Below the pieces are notes generated by a model. It was not told where the DNA came from. It worked only from the letters and a program-made list of their open reading frames with translations, and searched no databases. From Gammaproteobacteria bacterium (lineage in GTDB: Bacteria > Pseudomonadota > Gammaproteobacteria > Chromatiales > Chromatiaceae): a DNA stretch of 6,029 bases. Below are positions 1-4,743 of this stretch, one piece after another (the first letter of the stretch is position 1; every line of letters begins with the position of its first letter). Where the stretch lies: NCBI GenBank assembly GCA_019136395.1, contig JAGVUH010000523.1, forward strand, positions 1 through 6,029. Direction: 5' to 3'. A program made the translations under genes and the position numbers.

Positions 1-576
1 TGACTGGGCGACGAAGGCCAGGTCCCAGTTTTCCGGATGGTGAAGGTCGGCGAAGCCGCCCTCGGACAGGGCGCGGATGAAGTTCAGCGTCAGGGCCGCC
101 CGGCCGTGGCCCTGGAGCAGGCGCGCCGGATCCGGGGTGCGCGTCGCGGCGGTGAATTCGGGTCCGTTAACCAGATCGCCACGATAACTGGGCAGGATGA
201 TGCCGTCGCGAGTCTCCAGGTCCGCCGAGCGCGGTTTGGTGTACTGGCCGGCGATGCGGCCGACGCGGATCACTCGCTGCTTGAGCCCCAGCACTAGCAC
301 CAGGCTCATCTGGAGCAGGATCTTCAGCTTGTTGGTAATGATGTCCGCGCTGCAATCGGCGAAGCCCTCGGCGCAGTCGCCCCCTTGCAGCAGGAAGCCG
401 TCACCCTCCTCGGCCCTGGCCAACTGCTTGCGTAGGGATTGGATTTCCCAAGAGGTGACCAGGGGCGGCAAGGCGCGCAGTTCCGCCAGGGCCGCCTCCA
501 AGGCCACCGGGTCAGGGTAGTTGGCCTGCTGGAGGGCGGGGCGGGCTTGCCAGGAGGCGGGGGACCAGTCAGTCAT
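1..576 (-). CDS. Class II 3-deoxy-7-phosphoheptulonate (DAHP) synthase, N-terminal part
   Basis: Condenses phosphoenolpyruvate and erythrose 4-phosphate to DAHP, the first step of the shikimate pathway, in the cytoplasm. I translated it by hand from an ATG at 576-574; 192 codons are visible and the gene runs off the left edge, so somewhat under half of a usual ~450-residue enzyme is present. Class II hallmarks are clear: an N-terminal SWQARPALQQANYPD segment (residues 8-22), LPPLVTSWEI (36-45), FLLQGGDCAEGF (61-72), RVGRIAGQYTKPRS (104-117) and LPSYRGDLVNGPEF (128-141). By alignment with Mycobacterium tuberculosis AroG, Cys68 is the expected metal ligand (Cys87 there) and Arg107 the expected PEP-contacting arginine (Arg126 there). 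The start abuts the iorB stop (TGA then ATG, same frame) and no Shine-Dalgarno is visible just upstream, so translation probably depends on coupling to iorB. The remaining metal ligands and the C-terminus lie outside the window. Family assignment is firm; effector specificity cannot be told. Confidence 0.95.
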   Translation of the reverse strand, partial: MTDWSPASWQARPALQQANYPDPVALEAALAELRALPPLVTSWEIQSLRKQLARAEEGDGFLLQGGDCAEGFADCSADIITNKLKILLQMSLVLVLGLKQRVIRVGRIAGQYTKPRSADLETRDGIILPSYRGDLVNGPEFTAATRTPDPARLLQGHGRAALTLNFIRALSEGGFADLHHPENWDLAFVAQS

Positions 577-1182
577 TCAAGAGGCCGCTTGGGCCGCCCG
601 CCCGGCCTCGAAGGCCGTTTCGTTGACCGCCACCAGGTCCGGCTTGCGGGCGCGGAAGCGGTGGACGATCTCCTCCTTGAGGATCTCGGCGGGGAAGGGC
701 AGATAATCGGCGATGGCCCCAAGCATGACGGTGTTGACCAGCTTGAGATTGCCCAGCTCCCGGGCGATGGCGCCGGCGTCAAAGGCGTGGACCTCGATGC
801 CCCGGGCGCGCATCTCCGCCACCGGATCATCGGGGTAAGTGAACAGCCCCAGGGTGACCACGGGCGGTTCCTGGCGCACCCGGTTGACCATGGCTACGCC
901 GCCGGGGCGCAACTGGCCGCACCAGCGCAGGGCCTCTGCTGGCTCGAATCCCACCAGGATGTCCGCCTCGCCGTCCGGGATGGCCGGCGACAGGACGCGC
1001 CGCCCGAAGCGGACATGGGAGGTGACGACCCCGCCGCGCTGGGCCATGCCCGCCACCTCGGTCTTCTTGACGTCATAGCCCTGGGAGAGGGCGGTTTGGG
1101 AGAGGACCTCTGCCGCCGTCATGACGCCCTGACCGCCGATACCGGCGACGAGGATGTTGGTTACCTGATCTTCACCCTTCAT
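577..1182 (-). CDS. iorB: Indolepyruvate:ferredoxin oxidoreductase, beta subunit
   Basis: Small subunit of the oxygen-sensitive enzyme that converts indolepyruvate and other aryl pyruvates plus CoA to arylacetyl-CoA and CO2, reducing ferredoxin; it works with IorA. The 201-residue product is of usual length and is a single pyruvate:ferredoxin oxidoreductase gamma-type domain. It opens with the glycine-rich motif GIGGQGV (residues 14-20) and carries the family block TEVAGMAQRGGVVTSHVRFG (41-60). The start at 1182 is supported by an AGGAG Shine-Dalgarno (1194-1190 on the minus strand, 7 nt spacing). Its ATG overlaps by 4 nt (ATGA) the stop of the small ORF that separates it from iorA. Its TGA directly abuts the ATG of the class II DAHP synthase. 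No cysteine cluster is present, as expected, since the Fe-S clusters are in IorA. Confidence 0.95.
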   Translation of the reverse strand: MKGEDQVTNILVAGIGGQGVMTAAEVLSQTALSQGYDVKKTEVAGMAQRGGVVTSHVRFGRRVLSPAIPDGEADILVGFEPAEALRWCGQLRPGGVAMVNRVRQEPPVVTLGLFTYPDDPVAEMRARGIEVHAFDAGAIARELGNLKLVNTVMLGAIADYLPFPAEILKEEIVHRFRARKPDLVAVNETAFEAGRAAQAAS

Positions 1183-1337
1183 GATACTGCTCCTGTTACG
1201 TGGGCCACCGGGGCACTAGCTGACCAACTGAGAACGTCCACGCGGGCCAGCGCCGGCTGGCGCATCACGTCCGCCGCTCTAAGCACAATCCCCTGATTCA
1301 TCCCGTCCGCCGCTCTCCGTCCAATCCGCTTGCTCAT
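1179..1337 (-). CDS. Possible 52-residue small ORF bridging iorA and iorB
   Basis: This ORF fills the 151-nt gap between iorA and iorB. Its ATG (1337-1335) overlaps the iorA TGA as ATGA, and its TGA (1181-1179) overlaps the iorB ATG as ATGA, the geometry of a translationally coupled cistron. The product starts MSKRIGRRAADGM, is basic at the N-terminus and has no transmembrane segment. It holds an in-frame duplication, RAADGMNQ and RAADVMRQ, 12 residues apart. Only a weak G-run (GGGG, 7 nt upstream) could act as a ribosome site, so any translation would rely on re-initiation after iorA. I recognise no family. It may instead be an untranslated or merely ribosome-transited spacer that is open by chance in GC-rich DNA; IorA and IorB function elsewhere without such a protein. 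Confidence 0.35.
   Translation of the reverse strand: MSKRIGRRAADGMNQGIVLRAADVMRQPALARVDVLSWSASAPVAHVTGAVS
1263..1316. repeat. Direct repeat pair, 18 nt, 36-bp period
   Basis: Copies at 1263-1280 and 1299-1316 match at 17 of 18 positions and share an identical 13-nt core, CGTCCGCCGCTCT. The 36-bp period is exactly 12 codons, so both copies fall in the same frame of the small minus-strand ORF and encode RAADGM and RAADVM. Read with the flanking codons, 20 of 24 bases agree. It appears to be a local tandem duplication that has since diverged. Confidence 0.6.
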
Positions 1338-3214
1338 ACACGGGCCCCGGCACGATTGAATTCCGCCAGAGGCCGGATGGCCTCGGGCCCACAGGTACCA
1401 GGACAAAGGTCGCAGCCGGTGCAGGCGGCGCTGTCGATGGCGACGAAGGTCAGTTCCTTCTCGCTGCCATTGGGCTTGATGACGGTCTCGCGCCGGGTGA
1501 CGGCGATGGCTGGACAGCCCACCGCCAGGCAGTTGGAGCAGCCAGTGCAGAGTTCCGCGTCCACCGCGTAGGGTGGCTTGTGGCTGTAACGGTCGGTGAG
1601 GACGCAGGGCTGGTTAGTGATGATGACCGAGGTGTCCTCGACCTTGACCTCCTCGCGCAGGGCCTTGAACAGGGTTGGCAGTTCGTAAGGGTTGACCTCG
1701 TGGATGCGCTCTGGTTTGACCCCCAGGCTCTCCACCAGCTTGCGGAAGTCGACCTGGGGGGCCTCCATGCCGTGGATGTCACGGCCGCTGCCCGGGTGCT
1801 CCTGACCGCCGGTCATGCCCACCGTGCTGTTGTTGAGCAGCAGGATGGTGACGTTGCCGCGGTTGTAGACGATGTTCAGCAGGCCCTGCATGCCCATGTG
1901 CAGGAAGGTCGAATCACCGATGACGGCGATGACCCGCTTGTCCTTGTCCGTCGGGCCGCGGCCCTTGTCCAGGCCCAGGGCCACGCCCATGGAGGCGCCC
2001 ATGGCGATACAGGTATCGAGGGCATTCCAAGGGTGACCGGCACCCAGGGTGTAACAGCCGATATCGCCGGCGATCTGGGTGTTCTTGATCTTGGACAGGC
2101 AATAGTAGATGCCCAGGTGCGGGCAGGCGACGCACATGGTCGGCGGCCGCGGAAAGACCTTAACCGGCACCGTGAACTCCAGGGTGCGCCTGGGGGCTGG
2201 TTCGGGCTCGACAGTCTCGCCAAGGAAGGTGCGGATGGCCGGGCGCAGGACGTGGGGCGCCAGTTCACCCATGCGCGGCAGCAGGTCCTTGCCGTGGACC
2301 GGGATGCCGGCAGCGCGGATCTCCTGTTCCAGGAGCGGCTCCACCTCTTCGACCACTACCAGGTGTTCCACCTTCGCCGCCAGGGCGCGGATCAGGCCTA
2401 GGGGTGCCGGATGGCTCAGGCCCAGCTTGACCAAGGGGGCATCGGGGAAGGACTCCAGGACATGCAGATAGGTCGGGCCGGAGGTAACGAAACCGACGCG
2501 CGCGTCCTTACCATCCTCGATGCGGTTAAGGTCGGTGATCTCGGCGAACTCCCGCAACTTTTCTTCCCGCTGGAGCATCAGCGGGATGCGGCGACCGGCG
2601 TTTAGGGGGGTCATGACCATGCGCGCCGGGTCCTTGTGGAAGCCCAGGACTGGGCGCTCCTCGCGTTCGCCTGGCACCACCACGCCCTTAACGTGGCAGA
2701 TGCGCGTGGTGAGGCGCAGGATCACCGGGGCATCGAACTGCTCCGAGAGGGCGAAGGCCTCCCGGGTCATCTCGTAGGCCTCCTGGGCGTCGGAGGGCTC
2801 CAGGACCGGGAGGTGGGCGAAACGGCCCCAGTGCCGCGAGTCCTGCTCGTTCTGGGAGGAGGACAGGCCCACGTCATCCGCGACCACCACCACCAGGCCG
2901 CCGCCGACGCCGATCAGGGTCTGGGTCATGAGGGCATCGGATGCCACGTTTAGCCCCACGTGCTTCATGGCGCACAAGGCCCGGCTGCCGGCCAGGGAGG
3001 CGCCGATGGCCACTTCCAAGGCAACCTTTTCGTTCACCGACCACTCGGCGTAAATGTCGGCGTAGGTGGCAGCGTACTCGAGGATCTCCGTCGAGGGCGT
3101 GCCCGGGTAGGCCGCCGCCACCCGGCAGCCGGCCTCCCAGGCACCACGGGCCACGGCCTCGTTGCCAGACATGAAGCGGCGTTCGGGTTGGGGTAGAGGA
3201 TTCACAGCGCTCAA
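1334..3214 (-). CDS. iorA: Indolepyruvate:ferredoxin oxidoreductase, alpha subunit
   Basis: Large catalytic subunit; it binds thiamine diphosphate and Fe-S clusters, decarboxylates aryl pyruvates and passes electrons to ferredoxin. With a TTG start at 3214 the product has 626 residues. In order: pyrimidine-binding domain with FMSGNEAVARGAW (residues 14-26), YPGTPSTEI (36-44) and WSVNEKVALEVAIGASLAG (58-76); a transketolase-C-like middle domain (about 235-330); a TPP domain with CVACPH (361-366), GDIGCYTLGAGHPW (383-396), GDSTFLHMG (433-441) and NNSTVGMTGGQEHPG (461-475); then a C-terminal 2x[4Fe-4S] ferredoxin domain with Cys556/559/562/567 and Cys598/601/604/608. Start choice: the frame is open to 3484, but upstream residues are not family-like. 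TTG at 3214 has GGAGAG 8 nt upstream and a TATAAT box shortly before it. GTG at 3205 and ATG at 3172 (612 residues, no Shine-Dalgarno) are alternatives. All expected catalytic and cluster residues are present, so it looks functional. Confidence 0.95.
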   Translation of the reverse strand: MSAVNPLPQPERRFMSGNEAVARGAWEAGCRVAAAYPGTPSTEILEYAATYADIYAEWSVNEKVALEVAIGASLAGSRALCAMKHVGLNVASDALMTQTLIGVGGGLVVVVADDVGLSSSQNEQDSRHWGRFAHLPVLEPSDAQEAYEMTREAFALSEQFDAPVILRLTTRICHVKGVVVPGEREERPVLGFHKDPARMVMTPLNAGRRIPLMLQREEKLREFAEITDLNRIEDGKDARVGFVTSGPTYLHVLESFPDAPLVKLGLSHPAPLGLIRALAAKVEHLVVVEEVEPLLEQEIRAAGIPVHGKDLLPRMGELAPHVLRPAIRTFLGETVEPEPAPRRTLEFTVPVKVFPRPPTMCVACPHLGIYYCLSKIKNTQIAGDIGCYTLGAGHPWNALDTCIAMGASMGVALGLDKGRGPTDKDKRVIAVIGDSTFLHMGMQGLLNIVYNRGNVTILLLNNSTVGMTGGQEHPGSGRDIHGMEAPQVDFRKLVESLGVKPERIHEVNPYELPTLFKALREEVKVEDTSVIITNQPCVLTDRYSHKPPYAVDAELCTGCSNCLAVGCPAIAVTRRETVIKPNGSEKELTFVAIDSAACTGCDLCPGTCGPEAIRPLAEFNRAGARV

Positions 3215-3222
3215 GGCTGGGG

Positions 3223-3228
3223 CTCTCC
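3223..3228 (-). promoter_or_regulatory. Ribosome binding site deciding the iorA start
   Basis: On the minus strand this reads GGAGAG, followed by 8 nt and then TTG at 3214-3212. It is the only Shine-Dalgarno-like run well placed for any of the three candidate iorA starts, which is why the TTG start is preferred over GTG (3205) and ATG (3172). Confidence 0.5.
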
Positions 3229-3253
3229 GAGTGTTCGAGTGGAAAAATATGGC

Positions 3254-3259
3254 ATTATA
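3254..3259 (-). promoter_or_regulatory. Candidate -10 element of the iorA operon promoter
   Basis: Minus strand reads TATAAT, a perfect sigma-70 -10 box, inside the only AT-rich patch (3241-3259) of the 235-bp gap between iorA and the divergent aroF gene. Transcription would begin near 3247, giving a leader of about 30 nt before the TTG start of iorA. No good -35 hexamer is visible at 16-18 bp spacing (TGCCCG at 17), so an activator may be needed or the match may be chance. No convincing promoter for the plus-strand aroF gene was found in the gap. Confidence 0.4.
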
Positions 3260-3449
3260 GGGGCAAAGCCGGCGCACGGGCAGGGCTCGGTTGGCGATCT
3301 CCGGCGAACAGGGTGTGACCGGCGGTCCGCGATGTCCATTTCGGAAGAGCGGTGACTGCTGGCCTACACCAAGGTCGAGATGTTTTCGGGTGTGGCGCTC
3401 AGGGCTTGATGACTTGCCCCGGGAAAAGCATCCTCCAGCGGAGCCGCGC

Positions 3450-4535
3450 ATGTCAGCCGTACAGACAGAAAACCTCAACGTCACCGCCTTCGATCACATG
3501 CCGTCGCCGGACGAGATCAAGGCGCATGTGCCGCTGACGGATGGCGCCGCTGAGGTGGTGGTGGCCGGGCGCCGCGCCCTGATGCATATCCTGGACCGCC
3601 AGGACCCACGACTGTTCGTCGTCGTGGGTCCCTGTTCCATTCACGATCCCGTCGCCGGGCTGGATTACGCCCGGCGCCTCAAGGCCTTGAGCGATGAGGT
3701 GGCGGACGTGCTGCTGCTGGTGATGCGGGTCTACTTTGAAAAGCCCCGCACCTCCACCGGCTGGAAGGGCTTCATCAACGATCCCTTCATGGACGACTCC
3801 TTCCGCATCGATATCGGCATGGAGAAGGCCCGGCGCTTCCTGCTGGATGTCTGTGAATTGGGCCTGCCGACGGCCACCGAGGCCCTGGACCCCATCGCTC
3901 CCCAGTATTACGGCGATCTGGTGGCCTGGACCGCCATCGGCGCCCGGACCTCGGAGTCCCAGACCCACCGCGAGATGGCGTCCGGTCTCTCCACCCCGGT
4001 CGGCTTCAAGAACGCCACCGATGGTGATCTGGAGGTGGCGATCAACGCCATCATCTCCGCCGCCCATCCCCACAGCTTCCTTGGCATCAATAGTCAGGGT
4101 CAATCGGCGATTACCCGCACCCGGGGCAATCCCTATGGTCATCTGGTGCTGCGCGGGGGCGGTGGGCGGCCCAATTACGACACCGTGTCCATCTCGCTGG
4201 CGGAAAAAGCCTTGGCCAAGGCCGGGCTGCCAGGTAACATCGTCATTGATTGTTCACATGCCAATTCCTGGAAGCAGCCCGATTACCAGCCCCTGGTGAT
4301 GCGCGACGTGATGCACCAGATCCGCGAAGGTAACCGTTCCGTCGTCGGTCTCATGATCGAAAGTCACCTGGTGGAAGGTAACCAGCCCATCCCGGCGGAT
4401 TTGTCGCAACTCATTTATGGCTGTTCGGTCACCGATGCCTGCGTCGGCTGGGAGACCACCGAGGCCATGATCCGGGATGCGGCGGCGGTCTTGAGGGAGG
4501 TGAGGGCGGCTGACCCTGACCGGAACGCCGATTGA
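3450..4535 (+). CDS. aroF: Class I DAHP synthase, AroF (Tyr-sensitive) type
   Basis: Catalyses the same reaction as the class II enzyme at the left edge, but belongs to the AroF/AroG/AroH family, which is unrelated in sequence. The 361-residue product has the usual length. The ATG at 3450 has GGAG 6 nt upstream (3440-3443); the frame is open to 3291 but upstream residues are not family-like. Motifs: VVVGPCSIHDP (57-67), MRVYFEKPRTSTGWKGFINDPFMD (92-115), ARTSESQTHREMASGLSTPVGFKN (165-188), VIDCSHANS (265-273), LMIESHLVEGNQ (301-312) and SVTDACVGWE (326-335). Predicted metal ligands are Cys62, His270, Glu304 and Asp329, matching E. coli AroG Cys61, His268, Glu302 and Asp326. It aligns without gaps to the E. 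coli AroF N-terminus, keeping Asn8, and keeps Ser181; both positions affect feedback inhibition in the E. coli enzymes. Residues such as FLGIN, NPYGH and VIDCSH also favour AroF. The Tyr-sensitive label is inferred from these residues. Confidence 0.97.
   Translation: MSAVQTENLNVTAFDHMPSPDEIKAHVPLTDGAAEVVVAGRRALMHILDRQDPRLFVVVGPCSIHDPVAGLDYARRLKALSDEVADVLLLVMRVYFEKPRTSTGWKGFINDPFMDDSFRIDIGMEKARRFLLDVCELGLPTATEALDPIAPQYYGDLVAWTAIGARTSESQTHREMASGLSTPVGFKNATDGDLEVAINAIISAAHPHSFLGINSQGQSAITRTRGNPYGHLVLRGGGGRPNYDTVSISLAEKALAKAGLPGNIVIDCSHANSWKQPDYQPLVMRDVMHQIREGNRSVVGLMIESHLVEGNQPIPADLSQLIYGCSVTDACVGWETTEAMIRDAAAVLREVRAADPDRNAD
3602..3631 (+). repeat. Perfect 11-bp inverted repeat inside aroF
   Basis: GGACCCACGAC (3602-3612) and its exact reverse complement GTCGTGGGTCC (3621-3631) are separated by 8 nt. 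In mRNA they would form a very stable GC-rich hairpin over codons 51-61 of aroF, just ahead of the GPCS metal-ligand motif. There is no following T-run, so it is not an intrinsic terminator. The amino acids there are conserved in the family, so the symmetry may be a by-product of codon choice. Confidence 0.6.
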
Positions 4536-4543
4536 CGGGTCCT

Positions 4544-4589
4544 GGGCACGGGTCACCGACCCGGTGCCGGCCGAGCGCCCTTTTTTCTT
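4544..4589 (+). terminator. Candidate intrinsic terminator after aroF
   Basis: Nine bases past the aroF stop, CGGGTC (4549-4554) and GACCCG (4558-4563) form a 6-bp stem with an ACC loop. It can be extended by flanking GGC/GCC after a small bulge, and an outer GGGC (4544-4547) can pair with GCCC (4577-4580). A T-rich tract (six T, C, three T) follows at 4581-4590. The T-run lies about 17 nt beyond the core hairpin, so termination relies on the outer pairing closing the structure. The position right after the gene supports the call. Confidence 0.5.
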
Positions 4590-4682
4590 TACGACGCCCG
4601 AACCAGGCGCAAATGGCCGCTGGACGGGTGATAACGACAGTGGAACAAGCCTGAACCTCTCGCGGGCTTGATCCCTGATCCG

Positions 4683-4703
4683 ACGCCGGCATCCCGCCGG
4701 CGT
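4683..4703 (+). repeat. Strong hairpin in the leader upstream of the barrel gene
   Basis: ACGCCGGC (4683-4690) and GCCGGCGT (4696-4703) form a perfect 8-bp stem with a 5-nt loop, 40 nt before the ATG at 4744. Only three T residues follow, so it would be a weak terminator on the plus strand. A second, weaker pairing, CAAGCC (4646-4651) with GGCTTG (4665-4670), sits just upstream. It may be a second terminator for aroF or a leader structure of the downstream gene. The rest of the 4536-4743 gap shows no gene and no convincing promoter. Confidence 0.5.
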
Positions 4704-4743
4704 TTCGCAATAACTATCGAGAGAGACGAGGTCTCAAGAAGAT

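Noticed and set aside
439..1296. Plus-strand ORF (285 codons) across iorB and its neighbours
   Set aside because: It is antisense to the class II DAHP synthase start, all of iorB and the small ORF, all better supported. The translation has no family features.
1580..2401. Plus-strand ORF (273 codons) inside iorA
   Set aside because: It lies wholly antisense to the conserved TPP and Fe-S parts of iorA, and its Asp/His/Val/Gln-rich product is typical of shadow frames.
3317..3327. Small palindrome GACCGGCGGTC in the divergent control region, as an operator
   Set aside because: It is only 5 bp per arm in GC-rich DNA, is unrepeated and does not resemble a TyrR box or other known operator.
3291..3449. 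53-residue N-terminal extension of aroF
   Set aside because: It starts from a non-ATG codon without a ribosome site and its sequence is not AroF-like; the ATG at 3450 has GGAG 6 nt upstream and aligns directly with the E. coli AroF start.
3215..3484. 90-residue N-terminal extension of iorA into the divergent region
   Set aside because: The extension has no homology-like features, would overlap the aroF start and would contain the TATAAT element; known IorA proteins begin close to the MSGNEA block.
3453..4142. Minus-strand ORF (229 codons) opposite aroF
   Set aside because: It is antisense to a complete, motif-rich aroF gene and has no recognisable domain.
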